Assembly: GCF_027887165.1 (NCBI RefSeq)
Contig: NC_077228.1
Coordinates: 211,767,635 to 211,831,634 of the forward strand
DNA length: 64,000 nt
Source of the DNA: Monodelphis domestica
Lineage: Eukaryota; Chordata; Mammalia; Didelphimorphia; Didelphidae
Direction of reading: 5' to 3'
Shown: in pieces, positions 12,353-23,600 of the stretch
How positions within the stretch are numbered: the stretch's first letter is position 1
Layout of the letters: every line of letters starts with the position of its first letter
Program-made: the position numbers and the translations under genes
Notes under the pieces: generated by a model
The model's database searches: none
Told to the model about the DNA's origin: nothing
The model's input: only the letters and a program-made list of their open reading frames with translations

Positions 12353-13200
12353 TTTGAGTACATTAAATTGAAAAGTTTTTGTACCAAAAAAAAAATGTTA
12401 CCAACTTTAGAAGGAAAGTAGAAAATTGGGAAAGAATTTTCAAAGATAGTCTCTTGTTTAGAGGTCTTATATCTAAAATATATAGAAAGCTTTGTCAATT
12501 TTATAAAAAGATAAATGGGCAAAAGATATGAACAGTTTTCAGATAAAGAAATCAAAGTCTTAAGCATATGAAACATGCTCTAAATCACTACTAATTGGAG
12601 AAATGCAAACCAAAACAACCATCAGATTGACTAAAATGATGAAAAAGCAAAATGACAAGTGTTGGAGAGTCTGTGGGAAACCTGGAACAATAAAACATTG
12701 TTGATGGAACTGTGAATTGATCCTACCATTTTGGAGATCAAATTGGAATTATACCTAGGACATTAGAAGAAAAGTAAAAGAACCTAAATGTTCTAATATA
12801 CTTATAGCAGCTCTTTTTGTGGTGGCAAAGAATTGGAAATGGAGGGACTATCCATCAATTGGGGAATGGCTAAACAAATTGTGGGCTATGATTGTGATGT
12901 GCCATAAACAATAATGAGCAGATTAATTTTTTTAAAGCCTGGAATTACATGAGATAATAAAGAGTGAAACAAATAGAATGAAGAGTATATAATATATAGC
13001 TACAAATTTAATACATGAAGAATAACTTATGAATGTTCACCTCCAGAGAACAAACTTAAAAATGGAAACATGAAAAATTTTATATATATATATATATATC
13101 TGTCTGCTAGATGGTGCCTTCTATAGTGTAGGGAGGGGAAAGAGGGCCTGAGATACCTGGAAATAAATTCAATTAATCTGTGTTGGGGGGGTTTTAATAG
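12353..13200 (+). mobile_element. L1 ORF2 end and 3' UTR, right part
   Basis: This resumes the sense L1 of 10019-10628 (TACATTAAATTGAAAAG). It reads the ORF2 C-terminal region (AAATGACAAGTGTTGGAGAG, CTTTTTGTGGTGGCAAAGAA, CAATTGGGGAATGGCTAAAC) and an AT-rich tail with a (TA)n tract at 13080-13100. BovB sequence resumes at about 13201. Confidence 0.8.
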
Positions 13201-13761
13201 AAGAGACTTAACAGAAGCAGAAGAAAATAAGAAGAGGTAGCCAAAATACACAGAACTATATAGGAGAGAGCTTAACATTACCAATAACTTTGTTGGTGTA
13301 GTTACTGATCTAGAGCCAGACATCCATGAAAATGAAATCAAGTAAGTCTAACAAACCTTTGCTAACAATAAGGCCAGTGGTAGTGATGGAATTCCAGCTG
13401 AGCTGTTTAAAATTTTAAAAAATGATGCTATCTCAACAGAGGCCACTGGATTGGAAAAGATCAGTTTACATCCCAATTCTAAATAAGTAAATACCAAATA
13501 ACATTCAAATTACCATACAATTGTGCTTGTTTCACATACCAGCAAGATTATGGCTAAGATTCTACAAGCTACAGTATATGAACAGAGAATTACCAGATGA
13601 CCAGACTGGTTTTAAAAAGGTAGAGGAACTAGAGACCAAATTGCCAACTTTCACTGGATTATGGACAAAGCAAGGAAGTCCCAGAAAAAATCTACTTCCC
13701 CTTCATTGACAATACTAAAGCCATTGACTGTGTGGATCACAACAAAATGTGTCAAAGTCCT
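13201..13761 (+). mobile_element. RTE/BovB LINE, middle part (RT domain)
   Basis: It restarts with ACTTAACAGAAGCAGAAGAA and runs through readable RT motifs: GTGATGGAATTCCAGCTGAG (DGIPAEL), GACCAGACTGGTTTTAAAAA and ATTGACTGTGTGGATCACAA (DCVDHN). Frameshifts and stops are frequent. It is interrupted at 13762 by a solo LTR and resumes at 14469. Confidence 0.85.
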
Positions 13762-14468
13762 TGTGAAGATGGGACTGACTCTCCCCTTGCCTACTTTTAA
13801 ATTCAATCAACCAAAAGTGTAGATACCCCTATTTAACACTAAGTAGGGGAGATCTGCAAGACACTTGCTAAAGTGGATGACAACTCAGAAATGACTGACT
13901 ACCCACTGGACAGTGCTAAGCAAATTTTAAAGACTGCAATTGATCCCCATAAAGTGGAGGAAGGAACAGGAAGGGACGTAAAAAAGGGACTATAAAAATT
14001 GATGAATTTCCTGTCTAAGAGTTCTTTGTCCTGAATTTTCAGGCTGAAGAAGCTTGGACTGGGACTGTGGCTCTTGGACTGCTTCTGGTAAAACTGCTTC
14101 TGGATCTTCTCCCTTTGGATCTTCTCCTGAGTGAAAAGCTGACCTTCCTTTCTTGGCTTCTGGAAAGATTAAGGAGGAGGCCATATGGGTTGAACCCTTG
14201 CTTAATTCAACACCAAATCCTGCAGCTGAAGGATTAAAGGACCCTGTGTGGGTTGAACTGGGGACTGGAGCAACATTTAAGGTGATAAACTAGACTTCTT
14301 ACTCTATCTTCTCTTTCATTTCTCTACTTTTACTCTACCATTTTTAAAAATAAAAGCTGCTAAAAGGCATTTTGACTTGGACTGTATTAATTTTAAAATC
14401 ATTGACCACAGTATTATCTTAAAATTCTCATATATATTTAGTACAACCATAAAATTTAATTCTTTACA
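13762..14468 (+). mobile_element. solo LTR inserted in BovB
   Basis: The 707-bp segment begins TGTGAAGATGG and ends TTCTTTACA. A 4-bp target duplication TCCT flanks it (13758-13761, 14469-14472), and the BovB reading resumes immediately afterwards. A TATA box (TATAAAAA) lies at 13991-13998 and a poly-A signal at 14349-14354. It differs from the LTR at 11310. It is non-coding. Confidence 0.85.
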
Positions 14469-15445
14469 TCCTCAAAGTGATGGGAGTTCTAGATTATCTT
14501 GCTTCTCTCTTGAGGAACCTGTATTAAAATCAAGAAGCAACAGTTAGAACAGTTAGAATGAATATGATTGGTTTAAGATTGAGAAAGGAGTACAGCAAGG
14601 TTATATATTGTCATCTTATTTATTTAACTAATATGCAGAGTACATCATGTGAAATGTCAGGCTAGACAAATAAAAAATAAGAATTAAGGTTGCTGGGAGA
14701 AATATCAACAATCTCAGATATGGAGATGATACCATCTTAATGGCAGAAAGTGAATTAAGAAGGCTCTTGATGGGAGTGAAAGAGAAGATAAAAGCTAGCT
14801 TGAGGATTAACACACACACACATACACCTCAAGATTTTGGCAACTGGTCCCATTACTTCCTGACAAATAGAGGGAGAAGAAATAAAAGCAATGTCAGATT
14901 TTTTATTCTTGGGCTTAAAGATCACTGCAGATAGCAGCCATAGGCATGAAATTAAAAGAAGCTTGCTCCTTGAAAGAAAAGCTATGGCAAATTTGAACAT
15001 CATACTGAAAAGTAGAGACATTACCTTCCTGTCAAAGATCTTTATAGTCAAAACTATGGTTTTTCCAATAGCAATGCATGGCTATGAAAATGGACTATAA
15101 GGAAAGCCAAGTGATGTAGAATTAATGCTATCAAATTGTGTTGTGAGAGAAGACTTTGGAGAGTCCCTTGGATAGCAAGGAGATCACATCAGTCAATAAT
15201 TAAAGAAATTAATTCAGACTATTCATTAGAAGGTCAAATACTGAAGCTGAAGCTTAAACACTTTGGCTATATAATAAGAAGATCAAACTCATTGAAAAAA
15301 GACTCTGATGCTAAGAAAGGTTGAAAACACAAGGAGAAAATGAATATGAGCTTCAGGAAATGATGGCAAATAACAAGTGTTCAAAGTGCTCTAAAGTCCA
15401 TGGGGTCATGAAGAGTTGGACATGATGGAACAACTAAATAACATT
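14469..15445 (+). mobile_element. RTE/BovB LINE, right part and 3' end
   Basis: The broken frame continues as DYLASLLRNLY, then LFLGLKITADSSHRHEIKRS, LNIILKSRDITFLSKIF and LWRVPWIARRSHQSI, the usual order for the BovB RT thumb and C-terminal region. The 3' end (CATGGGGTCATGAAGAGTTG) is the sequence shared with BovB-tailed SINEs. Several frameshifts separate these pieces. Confidence 0.9.
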
Positions 15446-16142
15446 CAATTAGGATTTGAGCCTAGGTCCTCTTTTACCTAAGGAAGTTCTCTTTCTGCTG
15501 TCTCAGTCCTTTGTTTCTCATGACCCCATCCTTTAAGACACTTTACAAAGTCCCAAAAGATCTCAGTTGACTTCAAGATACACATGATCATAAGGTAGAT
15601 GCGTTTAGAAATAAAGTAGGTTTAGAAGTCATCTCTTCCTCTGCTTCTTATGGCATTAGGAGGAGGGGGCCTGATCATAGAACATGTTAAATAAACTCAT
15701 AGGTTGTTAAAACATGAAGGAATCTTAGAGTGAGCATCTAGTCTAATATCTTTACTATGCAGAATAAGAAGTTGAAGCTCAGAGTTGGGGTATAACCTAC
15801 TATCCTTTGTTTTAATATTTATTTGTATTCTCTATAATATTGATAAAGCTAATAAGTTATTATATGGTCATTAATGGTGATCTAGTACAACAAGCCTATG
15901 AGTTTGTGGCTTGAAATTGAGAGAGGGGCAGCCAATCCAGGAAAGGAGAGACTCTCTTTGGTTCCTGGTCTGGGGTAGAGGCAGAGTCCATTTGAGAAAG
16001 AGTTCATATACTTTCTGAGAATATTTCAGAGTATGTCAATTAGAATATTGACAGAGTAAAAAAAAAGATAATTGCATGTTTTCCCCCAGGGACCTTTTGG
16101 CACCATTGCTGGTATGTTGAATTGCTTGGCATTAAATGACCC
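15446..16142. other. unrecognised intergenic sequence
   Basis: Apart from an old MIR/L3-like piece at about 15700-15790, nothing nameable is seen. Confidence 0.45.
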
Positions 16143-16430
16143 CTCATATACATGCTCAGGACAACTAGGTGGTGCAGTGGATAGAGCACTGGGCTTAGAA
16201 TCAGGAAGACTCATTTTCCTGAGTTCAAATATGGCCTCAGACACTTACTAGCTTTATGATCCTGGGGAAGTCACAACTTTGCCTCACTTCCTCATCTATA
16301 AAATGAGTTAGAGAAGTGAATGGCAAACTACTCCTTTGCCATCTTTGCCAAAACAAACAAACAACCTGAAAAGGGGTCATAAAAAGTTGGATACTACTGA
16401 ACAAAATAAACAGTCTTTGCTTCACATTGG
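16143..16430 (+). repeat. BovB-tailed SINE (RTE-mobilised type)
   Basis: A tRNA-like head (CTAGGTGGTGCAGTGGATAG) and CORE-like middle are followed by a 3' end reading GGGGTCATAAAAAGTTGGAT. This matches the 3' end of the BovB LINE at 15390-15420, as expected for a SINE mobilised by RTE. Confidence 0.85.
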
Positions 16431-16639
16431 AGATAACCTCCCTTAAATTTACTTTGTATTAGAGTCTGGGGAAGATACAAAGTTATTTAAACTTTATATG
16501 AAACCTAAGACTTATTCTCTTACTTAAGAAGCTCTGCTCATAGGGGAAGAGTTGGCATGGTTGTAAACTGCACTGTTATATAAGACCATTTATAGAGACA
16601 TACAAAATAAAATTCTATAGAGACACGGGAATTCTTTAC

Positions 16640-17125
16640 TGATCAGCACCAAGGGAGGCTTCATGGAGAAGGAGACGTTCGAATTGGACTTTCAATAATG
16701 GGAAGGAATTCAAAAGGCAGAGAGGAAGACTTTAATTCAATTCTGCTTCTGATGTTTACTTCCAGTGTGACTTTGGTTAAATCACTTAACTTCTTTGAAT
16801 CCCAGTTTCCTCATCTGTAAAAGGAGAGAGACAGCCTCTATTGTGCCTTCACTCTTTCGATCCAGATACATTTCATCCTTCTATAAAGGACGGATGAAAT
16901 TCTAGGCAGAGGGAAAATCCTGAACAAAGACTCGGAGAAGATAAAAGTACAAGTCCCCTACACCAAGTTTCTGAGCAAGTCAATTAACCCCTCCTGCCTC
17001 AGTTTCCTCGTCTGTAAAATCAACTGGAGAAGGAAATGACGAACCACTCTAGTATCTTTGTCAAGGAAACTTCAAAGGAGGTCACGAAAAATCGGACACC
17101 AATTAAAAACGACTAAGGAAAAAAA
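16640..17125. repeat. L2, CORE-SINE and BovB-tailed SINE fragments
   Basis: 16650-16720 and 16895-16945 are short purine-rich pieces of antisense L2. 16730-16830 is a CORE-SINE piece. 16960-17125 is the 3' half of a BovB-tailed SINE (TTTCCTCGTCTGTAAAATCA, GGTCACGAAAAATCGGACAC). Confidence 0.6.
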
Positions 17126-17159
17126 AGAAAACAAAAAATATGAATGAATGAAAGCTCAA

Positions 17160-17493
17160 AGTTAGCGCCTGCGTAATCTGGAAGTATGGCGAAGGTTGTG
17201 AGTTTGCAGAGCGCACCGCCCCTTAGCCGGGATACGCCGAGCTTTCTTCAGGCAGCCTTGCGCCTGCGCCGAGGAATCTACTTCTGCCCGGTTGGCTCTG
17301 CTCCGGCCGCACGGCGCTTGCGCGGAGATATCGGCAGCGGGAACAGAACCAGTTCATTGAAAAGTTATTACGCTGCGCCCTCCGCCACCGAGTCCTCCAC
17401 GATCCCGTCAGCCCCGTGCCAGCCGGCCCCAGAGGATCCGGTTCTCCTTCCTCTCCTCCTCTTTCCCGTCCTGCTTTGCGGCACAGCGGCTAG
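17160..17493 (+). promoter_or_regulatory. SRP68: SRP68 CpG-island promoter and 5' UTR
   Basis: GC and CpG content rise sharply from about 17160. Three NRF1-like palindromic motifs are visible: GCGCCTGCGT (17165-17174), GCGCCTGCGC (17260-17269) and GCGCTTGCGC (17314-17323). An ETS-type GGAAGT lies at 17180-17185. There is no TATA box at a sensible distance. This is a typical TATA-less housekeeping promoter. The transcription start cannot be fixed, and 5' UTR splicing cannot be excluded. Confidence 0.75.
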
Positions 17494-17541
17494 ATGGCAG
17501 CGGAGAAGCAGGTCCCGGGTGGCGGCGGAGGTGGTGGTGGT

Positions 17542-17572
<31 letters not shown>

Positions 17573-17674
17573 GCGGCGGGGGACGCGGCGGCGTGGAAGA
17601 GAACAAGGAGAATGAGCTTCCTCCCGCAGGGTCGAAGGGGAACCGGCGGTTCGGGGACAGCCTGGGCCTGGAGA
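17494..17674 (+). CDS. SRP68: SRP68 coding exon 1
   Basis: Residues 1-60 plus one base. MAAEKQVP is followed by 15 glycines, a serine, 6 glycines, R, GG and then [15 protein letters not shown]. The donor is GAGA/GTATCC at 17675. The last base A joins TC of exon 2 to make Ile. The GGN/GGC tract at about 17518-17592 also gives a proline-rich shadow frame on the minus strand that is not a gene. Confidence 0.95.
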
Positions 17675-20600
17675 GTATCCTGGGCGGCGTGGGCTTAGCC
17701 GGGCCCGGGCCGCAGTGACGACGTGTCTCTCCGGCGGGCTGGGGGGGTGGGGCGGGGGAGGAGGTGCCGAGGTGAACCTGGGCTTCGCTGGAAGGGCCTG
17801 GGGTTTTCTTCGTCCCCCTATCCCCCACTCTGAGCTTTCCTCTCTGTTGCCACCTTGTCCCTCTCTTTCTTGGACCTCGATCGTGGGGGTGGGAGATGAG
17901 GAGGAAATGGGGGTGTGGGACTAAAAGACCCCTTTCCTCCCCAGGCCCTGAAAAGTTGTTGTGCCTGCGCTTACTTTCTTCTCTTTATGCTCCTCTTTCT
18001 GCGGAAGAGGCCACCACGATGGCTTAGGAATCTTTGGTTTGTGAATGTCACACTTTCAGCCCCCTTGTCATTGATAGCAAGGCAGGGCTTATTCTCACTT
18101 AGTCGATAGTTCAGTGAGCCTATCCTTAGAAAACAGGTTGGTAAATATGACTTTGTTGGTTTGGTTCCCCCTTCCCCGAAATTGAGGCAGTTAATACCTT
18201 CCAAGTTTAGTCATAGTTCACTGTAGACAAGCTCTTAACCAAAGTTGTAAAATTGTTCTAAAGGGTATTTTGTGTCTTTTGGGGGGAGGGGAAGATCAGA
18301 TGTGCTTGTCACAAAGACCATTTTCTGGTTTTCTTTGAACTGTAAGAAGTGAATTGATGTATTATACAAGCTTGTAGCCTTTTATAAACTGTTTAAAAGA
18401 GTAAACATTTCTGTCACATCCAGTGTGATAACTGAAAGCTAACATATGGTGTGAAGTTATATGTAGTGTCTGCTCATGCTATATAGAACTGATAGAAACC
18501 AAGTCCTTGGCTCCTTTTTAAAATGGTATAGTTGCACATTTAAATTAAATGATGCATGTGCAGATAGTGTTAGAAGCTTCAGATTAACTGGATTTGAAGG
18601 CAATTAAATATTCTAGTGAGCATCTTGTTTTTGTTTTTCATTTTAAAGATTATACTTTGAAGGGACAATTAGATAGCTCAGTGGATAGAGCATCAAGCCT
18701 GGAGACAGGGAGACTTTAGTGAAAGGATCAAGTGAGGGGTTTTTCCAGATGAGGAGACATAGGCATATTCTTAGGCAATAGGAAATGATCCAGTAGAGGG
18801 AGAGAGATTGAAAATAAGTAAGGGGCTGTGGGCAATCTGTAGGAGGAGATGGAATAGAATGGGATCACTTGAACAAATAGAGGGTTTAGCCTTGGTAAGG
18901 AAGAAGGCTATTTAATTATGTAAGATGAGTGAAGAAGTGGCAGAAGGCTCCTGAGGGATGGGAAATGAGGAAGAAGGGAGTTCATGGCAAATTACCTCAA
19001 TTTTTTTTCCTGTAACATGAGGCAGTATTCTTAGCTGCAAGAATCAGGGGAGGAAAGAGCCATGGGAAGTTTGAAGACAGATGAAAAGGTTTGGAAGAGT
19101 CCATGTGGAAAAGGAGATATTGAATTGGCAAAAGAGATATAGTAGGATTGCCTAATAGCTATGAGGGCCCAGTTGAGGTTGTATAATATAAACTTGTAGT
19201 GGAGTCTGTCAGAATGATTGCATCATTTTCTGTACTTCCTTTAGCAGCATGTGTGTAGGAATGAAAATGAGAAATGATGCAAGTGATTTTGAATTGATTC
19301 AGCAAGGGGGTCAAGAAGGGGAAACAGGAGAGAATGGCTAGTGCAAGGTAGATGGCTAGGAAAAGAACTGATTATTTCCTTGAGAACATGTGCAACTGGG
19401 GCAGGTCTGATTTTTCCCACATTTTAGATCTGCTCTTTAAGACTAGGGTAGTTATGCATGTAGTATTAGAATAGGTGCCCTTTTGTGTTATAGAAATATT
19501 TTAAATAAACCCTACTAGTCTTCAAACAATTGTTTGGACATTTTCTCTAAATGTACTTGGACAGGGAGGAGCTTTTAACAAATCCCAGCTATCTGCCTTA
19601 ATTGAGTTCCCTATTTGCTAAACAAAAGGAATTCTGGTGAGCAAATTAATTAGTTTCCAATTTGGGAAGTAACTATAAAGAGTCAGCTATAATAGTAAAT
19701 ATTTATCTGGGTTTAAATCCCAGCTTTGCTTCTTACTACCTATATAGCCTTGGACAAGCTACTTAACATTTCAGAGTCTCAGTTCTCTTATTTGTAAAAT
19801 AATATTGGTTTCCATCCAATCCTAAATTTTTGATCCTATTATCCTAGTGCCTCTAGCACTGGGTCTAAGTAGAAAGTTGGATATGTTTGGGTTTTGTTCA
19901 GGGAACTCTTTAAAGTAATCTTTAGGACTTCAGTGTTTATTGTCAGAAAATAGCCTACATGAGCTCCTATTTTACAAAGTTATTCTTTGTGTAAAATAAA
20001 GAGCTAGTTCTTAAAATTACAGAGTAGCATTTCAGTGGTTGGTTTAGGAATTCTGAAAGAAGTAAATCTGAACAAAATTACTTCATAGTAGGAATATTTA
20101 GTGGAAATAAAGCTTCGCTGGTCCCTTTATGTTCATCATCTTATAGTATCTTAGGGTTGAGAAGGACCTCAGAGATCATCTAGCCCAACTCCTAAAAATA
20201 AATTAATCTTCCCATCTTCCTAGATATAAATCCTGGCTCTATCACCCTCATTTGTAAAATAAAGAGATGAGAGTAGGTGACTTTTAATGTTCCTTTCAGA
20301 TTTAAATCTATGTGACAAGTGACTAGTTTCTGCTTGACTGATATCCCTTCTAGCCCCAAATCTTTGATCTTGTGACTTCTAGTGCAAGCAAATTCAGTAT
20401 CTCATGAGGTAGCTACATTCAATTTTTGAACAACTCTAAAGTAAACTCAAGCATCTATTAGACTTGTACTATGTGCAAAGTACTCTCCTGGGGTTATAAA
20501 ACTAAATATGAGGGGGCAGCTGGGTGGCTCAGTGGATTGAGAGCCAGGCCTAGAGACGGGAGGTCCTAGGTTCAAATCTGGCCTCAGACACTTCCCAGCT

Positions 20601-23600
20601 GTGTGACCCTGGGCAAGTCACTTGACCCCCATTGCCTAGCCCTTACTTCTCTTCTGCCTTAGAGCCAATACACAGTATTGACTCCAAGATGGAAGGTAAG
20701 GGTTTAAAAAAAAAACCTAAATATGACCTAGACCTTATCTTCAAGGAGCCTAAAATCTAATGGATATAGATAAAGGGATGAAGACTGCCACAAACTGAGG
20801 TAGCGAGGTAATTGAGAGTATAAAGTGAAGAGAGAAAAGTGAAATGAAAAATCTGAGGAGAAAGAAATGACCACATTGTGGTGAGATGGTGGAACACTGG
20901 TGTGTACTGTCAATTAAAACTTAATAAAGGATATGAAGGGACTTCAGATCTAGATGGTATGGTAAGGTTTAAAAGATAGGTATGGAAGTGGCAATGTTAT
21001 CAAAAGCATGGAAAAGGAGAGGGCATATCAAGAATAGGGAATTCATTCCACAAGCTTTTCTTGACCTCTCATGTGTCAGGCACTATGCTAGACATTGGGA
21101 AACACAAACAAAAATGATAGTTCTTGCCATCAAGGAATTTACATTTTACTGGGGCCCAAAAATATGTTCAAAGCTAAATAGATACAAAGCTCTTTTGGGG
21201 GTAGGGAATTGGAGCACTAACAACTGAGGGGACCAGGACAGACTTCTTGTGGGTAGTGGCATTTGCGGTGAGCTTTGAAGAAAGCAAAAGATTCTAAAAA
21301 ACTTCTTTAAGAAGAAAATGCATTATAGGTATGGAGGATAGCCTATGTAGAGGTCTGGAGATGAGATAAAGACTATCCTGAAGCAGCAAAAAGAATAGTT
21401 TGGCTAGAATGTGGAATCTGTAAAGGAAAGTAATATGAAATCAACAAAGAAAAATTGTTTGGACAGATTGTTAAAGGCCAATCACAAGGAATTGGTATAT
21501 TATCCTAGAGACAATAAGGAGTCACTGGAGTTTCTTGGTAGGGGTTAAGGGAAAAGTAGGGATGAAAATGTAATCAGAAGAATGGTTTAGGGCTGTGGTG
21601 GCAAACTTATGGCATGTGTGCCAGAGGGGACACTCAAAGCCCTGCATGCTCTTGTCAGAGTTTGTTACTAGAAAGCCAGAGGGACACAGAGCTGGGGGAC
21701 TCCCTCCTCTCCATGAATGCCTAAGGACATTTCTCACATCACCCACCCCTCTAAAATGTTCTCAATCACTGGTTTAGGAAAAACAGGTTGATAGATTTTG
21801 TGGGGAGAATTAAAGAAGATGGATGTAGGGAGATGAAGCTATTGTAGTACAGGTGAGAGGTGATGAGGACCTGAACTAGAGTGACATTGTAAAGAGAATG
21901 GACAAGAATCATATTATGGATGTAGGATTTATAAGACATGGTAAATGTATACTAAAGGTAAGAGAGAAGAAAAAATTGAGAAGATCATGTTATAAACCTG
22001 GATGACTAGAAGGATGGTGATACTTTTAATGGAAGTAGGGAAATTAGGAGAAAAGATGGCTTTGGAGAGAAAGATAATGAGTTCTGTTTTAAACCTATTG
22101 AATTTAATATGCCTATGGAACAATCTGTTGGAAATATTCTATTGCTAGCTGATAAGGAACTAAAATTCAGGAGAGACATACTATCATTCAAAATTCTGAT
22201 CTCTGTCTTTCACTGCTCAATCTATTATTCCTCTTCCCCCTTCCCTGCAATGTCTAACTCTTAAAGGTACCTACTCCTTCCACCATGTTCTCTGGAATGC
22301 CACAGGTAACAAATATACTTTTCCTTAAATCTTTTCCTTTCCCAGTTCCTTACATCTTCTGGCTCTCATTTAGACCTGTTTCCTTCCTGATGACATAGTC
22401 TCCCCAGATTCCCTTTCTAGCATTGCCTGAACTTTAACTTATCCCCACTACTTATTGGTTGAGATGGAAGAGTTGGAATACACCTTGCTTCCCATTGTCA
22501 CTTCCAAGTTCTCCCTCTACCACCGTCATTCATTAACCACTCCTTTGAGGTTTATCCAATAATTATCTATCACTTAGTCACAATTCTGGTAGCTGTTGTC
22601 TCTATCTCGAAGACATTTCCCTTCTTTTCTTAGTCTTTATTCTTCATTATTGCTCAATTATTAGGAGACTTCAACATATATTTGGATATTTTCTCAAACA
22701 CTCAAACATCACAGTACCTAAGCTTACTTCACAAGACCTACTTCTGCACTTCAGCCACACATACAGATAGTCATAATGTTGACCTTGCCATCTCCCACAA
22801 ATTTTAATTCCCACTATTTTAATTCTCCTGAATTCTAAAATTCCCTTATCTGATCACAATCTATTGTCATTCTACCTCTCCTTTATGCCTGGTAATCCTA
22901 AACCCTGTTCTTCATCCACACTGTGGCCTACGTCCCTTGACCCCTCAGTTCTTTCTCAGGCTATTACCCCTGCACCAACTACACACTCTCCTCCCTTTCC
23001 CTTCTTGGCCTCTTGGTAAACCACTTCAAGTATACACTGTCATCTTCTCTTGAGACCTTTGTGCCTTTAATGTATTGCTGATCTTGCCCTGCTAAATCTC
23101 AAACTTCAGATTACTCTGAATGATCCCTATCATCACCAGCCTTCACTCCAATCTTCCTGCTGAATGAAACTAGAGAAAATCATGAAATCATGCTGCTTTG
23201 GGCTACCTCAGATTTATTTTATATAACTTCCTTAATTTAAGGCAATTCTTTCATACACCTATAATTAATTCACTATCCCATCACCTCAGTGGCTTTTCCA
23301 AACCTCTCAAACTTCCAATGGCTCCTTCTCCCCACACCCTCTCAACAGAACCTTGTGCTTTGCTTGTGTCCTTCATGACCTCATGGTCCATAGCACACCA
23401 GGCCTATGTATCTTCCACTCTCCCAAATCTGTTAAAAGTTTGGGACACTTAATCTTATTCTCTGTTGTACTCTTCTCCTTTTCCCTTCAATCTTTCTCAG
23501 TATTGGAGTATTTGAGCTTCAGTATTTAACATTCCATAGTTAATCCGAATCAATTTCTTTAAGTATTGATTGATTGATTTGATCTCCTTGCTGTCCAGGG

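Noticed and set aside
17490..17828. Proline-rich minus-strand open frame opposite SRP68 exon 1
   Set aside because: A shadow of the glycine-coding GGC tract.
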